From the NCBI RefSeq assembly GCF_000374185.1, contig NZ_KB910518.1, positions 3,732,669-3,796,668 of the forward strand: DNA of 64,000 nucleotides, written 5' to 3'. Shown piece by piece: positions 17,091-26,223 of the stretch. The stretch is from Paenibacillus sp. HW567 (GTDB lineage: Bacteria > Bacillota > Bacilli > Paenibacillales > Paenibacillaceae). Every line of letters begins with the position of its first letter. Positions within the stretch are counted from its first letter, which is position 1. A program made the translations under genes and the position numbers. The notes below the pieces were generated by a model. That model had not been told where the DNA came from and did not search any database. It saw nothing but the letters and a program-made list of their open reading frames with translations.

Positions 17091-17259
17091 TTCTTTCCCG
17101 AAGTTCTCTTTTTACATCCTATTCACTCCATAGTAGCCTTGTATATGCATTCATCCCTTGTCTAATAGCCTAAAGAGATGAGCCAAAATAATACATCTTT
17201 AATTTTAAAATGGGATAGAAGAACATGCGCACCATGTCGCTCAGGAGTATAGACGACGC

Positions 17260-17292
17260 AAAAAAGTCGCCCCCCCCTTGGAGAAGCGACTT
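17260..17292 (-). terminator. Terminator of the heparinase-like operon
   Basis: On the minus strand GGAAGTCGC pairs with GCGACTT followed by a run of six T. Confidence 0.85.
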
Positions 17293-17332
17293 CCAAATCC
17301 ACAATATCATTGGACTTTGATCCGGCTTTGTC

Positions 17333-19273
17333 TTAGCCTTGCTGCATATTCCAGAGAATCTCTTCTCCATCCACCCTGATATCCAGTCTGCGGCTTCCGC
17401 AGCTTAACGAGAGGTTCACTGCCTGATCCGTATGGTTCAGCGCAAAGCCCTCCACCAGCCAGCCCTCTTCATCAGCCGCAAGGTTCATATCCTGCGGAAG
17501 AACAACCGTGGCAATTCCTAAGCTTCCTTCAGTCGTAAGCTTGGCGGCAATCGCAGTGCTCTCTTGCTTGGAGCCGTAAATCTCCGATACCCAGCTCCGC
17601 CCGGATTCGATCTGCGGACCCTCCGGCAGCGGTTGCTGCCCTCCGCCCGCCGTCCAGTACATCCGCAGACCCACCAGGCTTTCCGGATAATAGATTGTCG
17701 CCGCCGAATGTGGCGTTACATTAGCAACGCTGCAGATTACCGCACCGGGATGAAGCTGAAAGCGCTGCTGCACCTCATGACTTCCCTCGCCGTCCAGCCA
17801 GTCTATAATCAGCAGCAGCGGCACAGCTTTGCCTAGCAGTACCCACCGGTAATGCATCACCGGCTGCTCCAGCCGCATATAGCCATTGTGCGAAGCGCCG
17901 ATGAACTCATAGTCTTCTGCGATTTCCCGGCGGTGGGTCTGGCATTCAGCTAGGGGTAAGCCCCATTGCTGGGTAGATACATACGGTGTCTGATCCAGCC
18001 CGTCCACCACAATTGTATTATGCGCGGACGTGCTTTTGAAATAATGTCTCCATTCGCCTTCTTCATAAGTGTATCTACCGGGATCGAGGAAGATAAGCTG
18101 ACGCTTCCAGTACCACTCCAGATTCAGCGCGTCCGCATGGCCATGTGCCCCTCCCATCGGCGCCGCATCGAAGAAGAGATACTGATTGTTATCCCTCAAC
18201 ATATAATACCCAGTCTGCGGAAAAGCCTGGCTGACCGCTTGCACCTCTACTGACTTCTGCAATTCGGCAGCCCGTCTGTATTGCTCAGCGCCGAACAGCC
18301 ACAGAAACTCGGAACTGACTGCCCCCTGGGCGATTAAATCTTCGTCCGCCAGAATCGCTCCGAGAAAAGCCACCCGCTCCCTTCCGTTGCTGACCCAGTC
18401 CGAGTCGCCAATCGCTGTGGAGCGTTGATCCGGGCGGATCATCGCCAGCGAGAAGGATGCCATCCGCCGCAGTTGACGGCCATATGTTTCAGGAAAGGGA
18501 TGTCCGGAGAGCTTCCCCAGCAGATATGGGGTGCCGAACATTTCGATGCTGGCATCATGATAGTGGGTGGTCAGCTCCGATTGTACCCCTTCAGGACCAA
18601 TCTGATAATGCTGGCACAGCTCCAGACGTTCTACGGCGAGCTGGCGCCAATACGGCGCCCGTTCATGAAGATCATGGAACCCGGCGATCATGGATAAGCC
18701 TTGCATGTGCATAATGGCATGATTGATCTCTGTCCCGCCGAGATAGCGGGTCAAATAATCGGCATGCTGCTCAAGAGCAGCATGCAGCTCTGAGGTGAAG
18801 GCAGCATCCAGCAGTTCACTTGCTTCCATATAGGCATAAGCTGAAATCCACGATTGTACCCGAAGACCGGTTTCCAGTAGCCGCCACGGTCCGGGCTGCT
18901 GAAAGTACACCGCTTCTTCGTATGGGAGCACCGGAGGCGGATTCTGGGCGCACCATCCACGGAAATGCCGGATATAGGTCTGGACGTATTTCTCGTCCTT
19001 CGTGAGCAAGTAGGCTTTGCCCAGGTCAAGCATATGCCAATGCCGGTTGATGCCCCAGATGAACTCAGGATCATTCGACGGATTATACAGCCAGTCAATT
19101 TCATCGCCCATATATATCCAGGTAGTAAGATCATTGGTGTAGGGGATCATCAGCTCATTGCCGCAGGCCCGGTCTGCAATGAGCAGCGAAGCGTCAGCAA
19201 GCGCCGGATATTCCTCGCGGTATAGCCGGGCCGCCTGCTCCAGCTCTTTATGGGTTAGATAATAAGTGCTCAT
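17333..19273 (-). CDS. Heparinase II/III-family polysaccharide lyase-like protein
   Basis: 646 residues. The first half is an alpha/alpha toroid of the heparinase N-terminal/alginate lyase type (YLTKDEKYVQTYI, then GLRVQSWISAYAY, NHAIMHMQGLSMI). The second half has the beta-sandwich signature GGAHGHADALNLEWYWKRQL and SAHNTIVVDG. Such enzymes cleave uronic-acid-containing polysaccharides by beta-elimination. There is no signal peptide, so it probably acts in the cytoplasm on imported oligosaccharides. Its ATG overlaps the binding-protein stop (TAATG), placing it last in an operon with the solute-binding lipoprotein. Confidence 0.88.
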   Translation of the reverse strand: MSTYYLTHKELEQAARLYREEYPALADASLLIADRACGNELMIPYTNDLTTWIYMGDEIDWLYNPSNDPEFIWGINRHWHMLDLGKAYLLTKDEKYVQTYIRHFRGWCAQNPPPVLPYEEAVYFQQPGPWRLLETGLRVQSWISAYAYMEASELLDAAFTSELHAALEQHADYLTRYLGGTEINHAIMHMQGLSMIAGFHDLHERAPYWRQLAVERLELCQHYQIGPEGVQSELTTHYHDASIEMFGTPYLLGKLSGHPFPETYGRQLRRMASFSLAMIRPDQRSTAIGDSDWVSNGRERVAFLGAILADEDLIAQGAVSSEFLWLFGAEQYRRAAELQKSVEVQAVSQAFPQTGYYMLRDNNQYLFFDAAPMGGAHGHADALNLEWYWKRQLIFLDPGRYTYEEGEWRHYFKSTSAHNTIVVDGLDQTPYVSTQQWGLPLAECQTHRREIAEDYEFIGASHNGYMRLEQPVMHYRWVLLGKAVPLLLIIDWLDGEGSHEVQQRFQLHPGAVICSVANVTPHSAATIYYPESLVGLRMYWTAGGGQQPLPEGPQIESGRSWVSEIYGSKQESTAIAAKLTTEGSLGIATVVLPQDMNLAADEEGWLVEGFALNHTDQAVNLSLSCGSRRLDIRVDGEEILWNMQQG

Positions 19274-20673
19274 TATTCGTTCGACAGCTTCCCTTGCAGA
19301 TTGACTGAGCTGAAGCTTGGGTCTGCCTGGATAGTCGTCAACCCGGAATCACGGGCTTTCTTGAGCGCGTCGTTGTAGCGCGTATTCAGGTCTGCGATCA
19401 CCTTGTCCACATCTCCGCCGGCAAGGACGAATTTGGAGAATTCCTCGGCCCATTTGGAGCCTTCCACCTGACTCTCAGTAGCTACCGTAGGATTTGCAGG
19501 GTAGAGCGCATCGTATTTCTTAGGAAGGAAGCCTTCAATGCCTTTGATTTCCGGTTTCTTGCCCTTCTCCAGCACTGCCGGAATCAACGATACGCCATAA
19601 CCGTTCTCGTAGTATGCGGTCTGAAGATCCAGGCTGTAGACATACTCCATGAATTTCCAGGCTGCGTCCTTATTGGCAGAGTCATTGCTGATGCCGATGT
19701 AAGACCCGCCGACGATTTGTACAGCACCTTTGATCGTGCCGTCTTCCGTCGGCGGCTGTGCTGCTGCCCAGTCGACCTCTGTCGGGAATTGCTCCTTGTA
19801 CACACCAGGCTCGCCGGAATGATTGAAGTACATGCCGATTTTGCCCTGGGCGAACTGCGCACGCAGCGGGTCAATGTCGAGGCTCTCCACACCCGGAAGC
19901 ATGCTGCCGTCCTCCATCATCTGGCGCAGCGCAACAGCCGCTCCCTTATACATACCGAAGTCATATTCACCTGTAACATAATTGAAGCCGTCTACACCTA
20001 CTGTTGTGCTTGCAGGCGCAATGGTGTTGGCTGGCCGGAAGAAGCCGCTGGAGCCTTTGAACGGGCTTGCAAAACCATAGACGCCCTTGCTTTTACCCAT
20101 TTCAGTAATCTTCTTTGCATCGGCCACCAGTTCGTCCAGCGTTGCCGGCGGATTCGCAATCCCGGCTTCCTTGAACAGATCCTTATTGTAAATCAGCCGC
20201 CAGGTCTGTCCGGTATTAGGCAGTGTATATATCTTTCCGTCAATTTCATTCTTATGGTCAATCAAAATGGATTCAAAGGTCTTCTTCATCTCGTCGCTCA
20301 TATAATCATTGATCGGAGTCAAATAGCCTTTCTTGACATAGGTCTGAAAATCATCAATTTGCAGCACATCAGGGGCCTGCTTGCTGGCAAAAGCAATGTC
20401 GACAGCCTGCGGATAGTTATCGCCCATAACGCTCATTTCAACTTCAATATTATCTTTATTCGTCTTGTTGAACTCATCCACCTTCGCTTGCATGAATTCT
20501 GCGTCATGACGGTCAGGCGTCCAGTAGACGATTTTCGTCTTTGCTGAACCGGACGCGCCTGCAGATGCGCCTGCGGAATCATCACTCTTATTTGCACTAT
20601 TCGTCGATGAACAGGCAACCAAGGCCAATGTAAGAAAGGCATTTCCTGCTATTGCGAACCATTTCTTTTGCAT
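19273..20673 (-). CDS. Sugar ABC transporter solute-binding lipoprotein
   Basis: 466 residues from ATG 20673, spaced 7 bases from GGGGG; an ATG at 20679 is too close to that site. It has a signal peptide with lipobox LVAC, then a Ser/Asn/Asp/Ala linker, then a cluster-B-type binding fold (KIVYWTPDRHDAEFMQAKVDEF, LPNTGQTWRLIYNKDLFKEAG, IGISNDSANKDAAWKFMEYV). It should capture oligosaccharides for the two permeases encoded upstream. No ATPase is encoded in the locus, so a shared MsmX-type ATPase is likely. Confidence 0.93.
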   Translation of the reverse strand: MQKKWFAIAGNAFLTLALVACSSTNSANKSDDSAGASAGASGSAKTKIVYWTPDRHDAEFMQAKVDEFNKTNKDNIEVEMSVMGDNYPQAVDIAFASKQAPDVLQIDDFQTYVKKGYLTPINDYMSDEMKKTFESILIDHKNEIDGKIYTLPNTGQTWRLIYNKDLFKEAGIANPPATLDELVADAKKITEMGKSKGVYGFASPFKGSSGFFRPANTIAPASTTVGVDGFNYVTGEYDFGMYKGAAVALRQMMEDGSMLPGVESLDIDPLRAQFAQGKIGMYFNHSGEPGVYKEQFPTEVDWAAAQPPTEDGTIKGAVQIVGGSYIGISNDSANKDAAWKFMEYVYSLDLQTAYYENGYGVSLIPAVLEKGKKPEIKGIEGFLPKKYDALYPANPTVATESQVEGSKWAEEFSKFVLAGGDVDKVIADLNTRYNDALKKARDSGLTTIQADPSFSSVNLQGKLSNE

Positions 20674-20739
20674 TTTCATTCCCCCGGGTTATTAGTTTGG
20701 GATGCCTGCCGGCTATCCCTTGCTAATAGGATACAAGGT

Positions 20740-20769
20740 GTTATATGACATGTGAGTATGGTATTTCAA
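20740..20769 (-). promoter_or_regulatory. Putative promoter of the binding-protein/heparinase genes
   Basis: On the minus strand TTGAAA, 18 bases, TATAAC, about 70 bases before the lipoprotein start. It would allow expression separate from the upstream regulator genes. Confidence 0.55.
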
Positions 20770-20788
20770 CTGCGGTAGAGTGGGGAAT

Positions 20789-22417
20789 TCATCTTTTCTT
20801 CAGGTTCATCTGCTCAAAATACTGCTGGCGGAAGGTTGAAGGCGTGACTCCGCAGTGTTTTTTGAACATTTCGCTGAAATAGGGACGGTCCTCATAGCCG
20901 AGCTGCGCGGAGATCAACTGCACCTGAATGCCCTCCATCAGCCATTCCTTCGCCTTCTCAATCCGCACATTGGCGATATAGCTGGCAAGCGTCATTGACG
21001 TCTCCTTTTTGAACAGGTTCGCCAGATAGCTTGGGCTGATATGCACCGCCTTGGCACAGCTATTCACCGTCAGATTCGTATTCAAATGCTGATCAATATA
21101 CAGCTTCACTTGACTAATGAGCTGTGAATGGTCCTTAAGCTGCCGGTTCTGCATCAAATCGCAGGAGAACTCGCAGAAATCCGCCAGGGCCTGCATCCAG
21201 CCGGAGTAATTCTGCCAGTGTTGGCCCTGCATCAGCGCCAGCTTCGCTTCCAGTTCCGCTTGCTGCTCCTCTTTGATCAGCCCGAGCATCGTTCTGTATA
21301 CCGCCGAGATCAAAGTCTGGAATAGCTGAATAATTGCTGCGGGGTCCGGCGATCCGGACTGCAGAACCCACGTCAGGAAGATTTCATCCAGCCGCTCGCG
21401 CATCTGCTCCTTGCTGCCGCTGCGGAGCGCATACAGCAGATCCCGCTCCTTCTCGGGAGAGTAACGCGGCACAGGGCACTCCAGATCGAGATTGGCATAG
21501 CTGTGCACGCTTGCGCCAGTGCTGTAGAAGCTGTACTCCAGCGCTTTTTGCGCTTCCAAATATGCCGCTTGCATACCGGTAGGCTCATTCTTGACCAGAC
21601 TGATACCCACAGAGAAGGGGTACAGCCCCATGCTTTTTAAGGAAACCTCGCACTGCTTAAGCAGCCGTTCCCCGTCACTGTCAGATTTGCTCCGCACCAG
21701 CGCTACCAGGCGATGCCCGCTCTCCTGAAGCAGAATCGACGGCGCCTTCGCTGTGAGCAGACTCTCCATCTGTGTCCTGTCAGCTTCTTTCCAGCCCGGC
21801 TTGTTCGGAGAAGCCTCCGCTTCCGCATGCCCGCTGCTTGAGCGGAACTCCGCTTCCAGCACCAGTACCTGGTAGGAAGGCAGCAGCTCGCTTAAGCCAT
21901 GCTCACGCCAGTGCTCATGCGTCTTTACGCCAGCACCCTGGTGCAACAGCCCGCGCAGATACTCATCACGAAGATGATGTTTGCTTCTCAGCACCTCCTG
22001 CTCCAGACGAAGCAGCTTGTCCGCCTTCTCCCGCTCCTGCTCTATGGACTTGCGGACCTTCAGCACGCTCTGCACCACCTGATTCCGCGTAAAGGGCTTA
22101 AGCAAATAATCGGTGGCGCCAAGACGCACCGCCTCCTGCGCATACTCAAAATTATTGAAACCGCTCATAAAGATCACCTTGGTCGGCAGCTCCTCCTTGA
22201 CAATCTCGCGGATCATGTCACAGCCGCCCAATTTGGGCATGCAAATGTCGGTAAGGACGATATCGGGCCTAAGCTCCCTGATCATTCTGAGCCCCTTCTC
22301 ACCGTCTCCTGCCGTTCCTATAACTTCAATCCCATGCTCCGCCCAGGGGATCTGATATGCTACACCGCTCACAACCATCTGGATATCATCCATCACACAC
22401 ATAGTCAGAACATTCAT
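20789..22417 (-). CDS. YesN-type response regulator with AraC DNA-binding domain
   Basis: 542 residues. The receiver domain occupies 1 to about 120 (phospho-acceptor in VLTDICMPKLGG, Lys in the LLKPF motif). A middle region of about 300 residues follows, then two AraC helix-turn-helices (VNSCAKAVHISPSYLANLFKKE and QLISAQLGYEDRPYFSEMFKK, ending GVTPSTFRQQ). It should activate the neighbouring transporter genes when phosphorylated. The start ATG overlaps the kinase stop by four bases (ATGA), coupling the pair. Confidence 0.95.
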   Translation of the reverse strand: MNVLTMCVMDDIQMVVSGVAYQIPWAEHGIEVIGTAGDGEKGLRMIRELRPDIVLTDICMPKLGGCDMIREIVKEELPTKVIFMSGFNNFEYAQEAVRLGATDYLLKPFTRNQVVQSVLKVRKSIEQEREKADKLLRLEQEVLRSKHHLRDEYLRGLLHQGAGVKTHEHWREHGLSELLPSYQVLVLEAEFRSSSGHAEAEASPNKPGWKEADRTQMESLLTAKAPSILLQESGHRLVALVRSKSDSDGERLLKQCEVSLKSMGLYPFSVGISLVKNEPTGMQAAYLEAQKALEYSFYSTGASVHSYANLDLECPVPRYSPEKERDLLYALRSGSKEQMRERLDEIFLTWVLQSGSPDPAAIIQLFQTLISAVYRTMLGLIKEEQQAELEAKLALMQGQHWQNYSGWMQALADFCEFSCDLMQNRQLKDHSQLISQVKLYIDQHLNTNLTVNSCAKAVHISPSYLANLFKKETSMTLASYIANVRIEKAKEWLMEGIQVQLISAQLGYEDRPYFSEMFKKHCGVTPSTFRQQYFEQMNLKKR

Positions 22418-24189
22418 GATAACGCCTCCTTGGGGAATGGAATCGTAATTGCAACCATAGTCTCCACATGGGGAACACTCGCAAAACGGAGCGAAGCGCG
22501 GTCACCATAATTTAGCTGCAATCTGCTGTAAATGTTATACAAGGCATAGCTGGAATGTCCTTCGAACCGCTGCTTGGCCTGCAGATTCAGCTTGCCTGCG
22601 TCGAAGCCGTGGCCGTTGTCCTTAACCTGCAGCTCAAGATAATCCCCGTTACGCCAAACTTTAATAATGATATGTCCCGGCTCATCCATGTCCTTGAAGC
22701 CGTGCAGAATCGAATTCTCGACGAGCGGCTGCAGCAGAATCTTCAGAATAGGGGCCTGAAGCAGCGCGGGGTCTTCCGGCACCTGGAGGGAATAGGTGAA
22801 CAGATTATCATAACACTGCTGCTGCAGCAGCATATACTGCTCCACATGATCCAGCTCTTGCTGAAGAGTTGTCATATCATGCCCATTGTTCAGCCCAAGC
22901 CGGAACAGCATGGACAGCGAGACAATCATTTCGCCAACCTGCTCACTCCGTCCGCTCTCACTTTTCCACAGAATCGTGTTAAGCGTATTATACAGAAAAT
23001 GCGGATTGATCTGTGCCTGCAGCGCCTTAATCTCGAACTTCAGCTTCTCCTCCTCGGAAATCTTGATCTCCTCGATCAGATTCTCAATCTGCGCCAGCAT
23101 CCGGTTGAAGCGGTGCCCGATTACGCCCACCTCGTCCTCATATCTGCTCTCGAACCGCACCTCCAGATCATTATTCTCGACCCGGAGCATCAGATTGTAC
23201 AGCTTGTGCAGCGGTTTCAAGAGCAGCTTCGACAAGAATCTGGAGAACATCAGCGCCACGGCCATACACACAATCATAATGATGAGGATCAGCCAGCGGA
23301 TTTGCCGCATAGGTCCCAGCAGATTTCCCTTCGTCTGGACACTGACCAGCACCCAATCCTTATTCGTGCTAAGCGCGGAGAAGTTGATCAATTGCTCGTC
23401 CTCGCTGTTCGTATAGGTGAAGGCCCCCTGCTCCTTGTCGCCGATATTCTCCAGAAAGGCTGCATCCGTGAATTCGTTGAGTGCGGGAAAGGACGCCCCA
23501 ATGACAGGTGAACCATCTCTTTTTAGCAAAAAAAGCCTAATCTGATCGTCGATCAAATTCTGCTCAATCACATTGCGGATATAGTCTTCTTTATAATTTA
23601 CTATCAGGAACACACCGGGCAGATTATAGTTATTGAGCGTATTGCGCAGCGGGCGCAGAATAAGAGAGATCACGCGCTTCTTCCCCTGAAACAACGTATC
23701 CTCGTGCCCGGGCACCCAATGCACATTCCAGGATTCGTCCTTCAGCTCCTGCTGATACAGCAAATTAAATCTCCCCCGGCTGAGAACCGTGTCCTTCGTC
23801 GCATAGAATTCCCCGACAGGCGTAACAAGCAGGGCAGACTCCACCGACGGCTCCACCTGCCTCAGTTGCGCGAAGGGCGTCTGAAGCAGGGAGAGATTCT
23901 GATAAAAGTGCTCGAAGCTGTCGCTTCGCACATCGGACATCACCTTGCTGTAGCTTTCACTCATCATCATTGAATAAGGGGACACAATCATATGCCGCAT
24001 GCTTTCATCCAGAGCCTGTACCGATTTGTTCAGCATCGTCTGCTTCAGCTTCAGCGAATTCTCCTGGATGACATCCGCAGCGAAATTATACGAGAATAAT
24101 CCGGTCGCGCTGATGCACAGAAAAGTTAGCAGAATGTACAGGATTTGTATGCGGTTCTTGAGCGACAGCTTGTAGAAGCTCCACTTCAT
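22414..24189 (-). CDS. YesM-type sensor histidine kinase
   Basis: 591 residues. An N-terminal membrane segment (ILYILLTFLCISATGLFSYNF), a large extracytoplasmic sensor region to about 290, a second membrane segment (WLILIIMIVCMAVALMF), HAMP, then the His_kinase phosphoacceptor motif QINPHFLYNTLN and a HATPase domain with VKDNGHGFD. This class senses extracellular carbohydrate, often through the binding protein, and phosphorylates the AraC-type regulator encoded next. Confidence 0.95.
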   Translation of the reverse strand: MKWSFYKLSLKNRIQILYILLTFLCISATGLFSYNFAADVIQENSLKLKQTMLNKSVQALDESMRHMIVSPYSMMMSESYSKVMSDVRSDSFEHFYQNLSLLQTPFAQLRQVEPSVESALLVTPVGEFYATKDTVLSRGRFNLLYQQELKDESWNVHWVPGHEDTLFQGKKRVISLILRPLRNTLNNYNLPGVFLIVNYKEDYIRNVIEQNLIDDQIRLFLLKRDGSPVIGASFPALNEFTDAAFLENIGDKEQGAFTYTNSEDEQLINFSALSTNKDWVLVSVQTKGNLLGPMRQIRWLILIIMIVCMAVALMFSRFLSKLLLKPLHKLYNLMLRVENNDLEVRFESRYEDEVGVIGHRFNRMLAQIENLIEEIKISEEEKLKFEIKALQAQINPHFLYNTLNTILWKSESGRSEQVGEMIVSLSMLFRLGLNNGHDMTTLQQELDHVEQYMLLQQQCYDNLFTYSLQVPEDPALLQAPILKILLQPLVENSILHGFKDMDEPGHIIIKVWRNGDYLELQVKDNGHGFDAGKLNLQAKQRFEGHSSYALYNIYSRLQLNYGDRASLRFASVPHVETMVAITIPFPKEALS

Positions 24190-24195
24190 CCTTCA

Positions 24196-25029
24196 TCATC
24201 CTTTTACGGCACCGAGTGTAACCTGCATGAAAGATTTGTTGGCAAAAAGATAGACGGCCAGCAGCGGCAGAATGGAAATGCAGGCACCTGCAAGCATCAG
24301 TTGGGATTCGGAGGCCGCGCCAATGCCGTATCTCAGGTTCGCCAGCCCTACAGGCAATGTCTGCAGCGCCGGATTGCTCAGTGTGAACACCAGCGGCAAT
24401 ATATATTCATTCCATGAATTCTGGAATACGCTGAGACCCGCCACCGCCAGCGCCGGGCGGAGCAAGGGCAGTATAATTCTCCAAAAAACTGCCGAAGGCT
24501 TGCAGCCGTCAATCCATGCCGCCTCATCCAGTTCACGCGGAATATTCTTCAGGAAGCCGATCATCATAAAATAAGTAGCCGCATGGGCACTTATTAGAAT
24601 AAGAATGACGCCCCAGAGCGATTTTTGCAACCCAATCAGAATCATTAGGTCAAATTGCGGACGCAGCACCACCGCACCGATTGAAATGAACAGCGTGCTC
24701 GCCAGGAGGCCCGTAAATATTTTTTTCCCCGGAAAAGAAGCCCGGTCCACGGCATACGCCGCCATGGCCGACACGAGCAGCGAGCCTATAGTTGTCATTG
24801 TGCTGACAAACATGCTGTTCCAGGTGAACCGCGAGAAGTTCGCTGTCTTCCAGGCTGTTGCGTAGTTGCCGAACTCCCAGGTGGTTGGCAGAATCTTCGC
24901 GCCTGTGGTCAGCTCCAGATTTGTCTTCAGCGAGCCAAAGATCACGACAATAATGGGAAACAAGGTGATAGCGGCACTGACAAGAAGGAAAATCCACAGA
25001 AAGGTTTTTCCCAGCAATTTCTGTATCAT
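24196..25029 (-). CDS. Sugar ABC transporter permease, LplC/AraQ type
   Basis: 277 residues with six hydrophobic segments and the permease-ATPase coupling loop (ELDEAAWIDGCKPSAVFWRIILP). It pairs with the next upstream permease to form the membrane channel for the oligosaccharide bound by the locus lipoprotein. It starts 19 bases after that permease and ends 6 bases before the kinase gene. Confidence 0.95.
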   Translation of the reverse strand: MIQKLLGKTFLWIFLLVSAAITLFPIIVVIFGSLKTNLELTTGAKILPTTWEFGNYATAWKTANFSRFTWNSMFVSTMTTIGSLLVSAMAAYAVDRASFPGKKIFTGLLASTLFISIGAVVLRPQFDLMILIGLQKSLWGVILILISAHAATYFMMIGFLKNIPRELDEAAWIDGCKPSAVFWRIILPLLRPALAVAGLSVFQNSWNEYILPLVFTLSNPALQTLPVGLANLRYGIGAASESQLMLAGACISILPLLAVYLFANKSFMQVTLGAVKG

Positions 25030-25048
25030 AGATTAATCCTCCCCCGGC

Positions 25049-25933
25049 TTAATATATATTGCTCATCTTTTTGGAAAAATAGAAGTAGATCATCGTTACC
25101 ACGCCCACAATAAGCGCTGTTGCAAAGCCGACCGCACTGCCGTAGCCCAGTTGCTGCTGAGTCTGCACTTCCGGCGAGATGGGGAACAGCAGCTTGAACA
25201 GATACAGATACATAACCTCAGTCTTGTTGTACGGTCCCCCTTGGGTCAAGACCATGATACTCTCGTAGCCCTTCAGGGAAATCGTAATCGCCAGCATTAT
25301 GATCATCTGCATAACCGGCCCCAGCAGCGGAATCGTAATGCTCCACAGCTTTCTGGCTTCGGTCGCCCCGTCTATGGATGCTGCTTCATACAGGTCCTCC
25401 GGTATGCCCTGCAGTCCGGCGAGGAAAAGCAGCATGTAGTTCCCGACAGCTCCCCAGATGGCAATCATGATGGTAGTCAGCATCGCATACTTGGGCCCCA
25501 GCCAGCTCACAGGCTCGCTTACCAGGTGATATTTCATCAGGAACTGGTTCAGTACACCGTTATACGAATTAAAGATAATGAAGAATACAATGGACATTAC
25601 CGATGCGCTGAAAACCGTAGGCAGATAGTAAATCCCCCGCAGCAGCGTGCGTCCTCTGATCTTCCGGTTCAGGATAAATGCGAAAATCAGCGACAGCGGA
25701 ATCGTAATCACCAGTTTTCCCACCGCATAAATCCCCGTGTTCAGCACCGAATTCCAGAATTCATCATCCCGCATCAGACGGGAGAAATTGTCCAACCCGT
25801 TAAACACAGGTTCCCCATACCCTTGATAGTTGTAGAACATATACCGGAGAGCCCAGAGAAGTGGATAGACGCCCAACACCAGCGTCAGTAACAAGCTTGG
25901 AAAAATAAACATATACGCTGTCCTTTTGCTCAT
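25049..25933 (-). CDS. Sugar ABC transporter permease, LplB/UgpA type
   Basis: 294 residues, six membrane segments, with the conserved cytoplasmic loop EDLYEAASIDGATEARKLWS that contacts the ATPase. First gene of the leftward carbohydrate locus. The upstream region holds a cre-like sequence about 110 bases before the start. Confidence 0.95.
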   Translation of the reverse strand: MSKRTAYMFIFPSLLLTLVLGVYPLLWALRYMFYNYQGYGEPVFNGLDNFSRLMRDDEFWNSVLNTGIYAVGKLVITIPLSLIFAFILNRKIRGRTLLRGIYYLPTVFSASVMSIVFFIIFNSYNGVLNQFLMKYHLVSEPVSWLGPKYAMLTTIMIAIWGAVGNYMLLFLAGLQGIPEDLYEAASIDGATEARKLWSITIPLLGPVMQMIIMLAITISLKGYESIMVLTQGGPYNKTEVMYLYLFKLLFPISPEVQTQQQLGYGSAVGFATALIVGVVTMIYFYFSKKMSNIY

Positions 25934-26042
25934 CCTTCAAACCCCCTCTTTTTCACTTGAGAAAAGTATATAAGAGAGAGGAAAGGTGGCGAGATAGGCG
26001 TATCAACTTTATCATGTAGGGTAATATTACTTTGATTTTTGG

Positions 26043-26056
26043 AGTAAGCGCTTTTA
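26043..26056 (-). promoter_or_regulatory. Possible cre (CcpA) site upstream of the ABC permease operon
   Basis: TAAAAGCGCTTACT on the minus strand matches the cre core (AA-N-CG-N-T) with mismatches at the outer positions. It would give carbon catabolite control; evidence is moderate. Confidence 0.45.
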
Positions 26057-26112
26057 AAATTGAGGGTTTTGTAAAATACGTAATGAAACCTAACATTGAA
26101 TGCTGCTCAGGC

Positions 26113-26164
26113 AAAAAAAGCCCCACCCGCGCAAGTGCATTCAGCTCTTGCGCCAGGTGGGGCT
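26113..26164 (-). terminator. Terminator after the CNNM/CBS gene
   Basis: On the minus strand AGCCCCACC pairs with GGTGGGGCT, followed by seven T. It ends the yfkAB-CNNM transcript. Confidence 0.88.
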
Positions 26165-26223
26165 ATAGGGAATTCTATCTCCGGCGAGCCGGCTTCATTC
26201 AGGCTTCACTCAGCCGTTCGACG

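Noticed and set aside
22555..23511. Plus-strand ORF of 318 codons opposite the YesM kinase
   Set aside because: Antisense shadow; no ribosome site and atypical Gln/Leu/His-rich composition.
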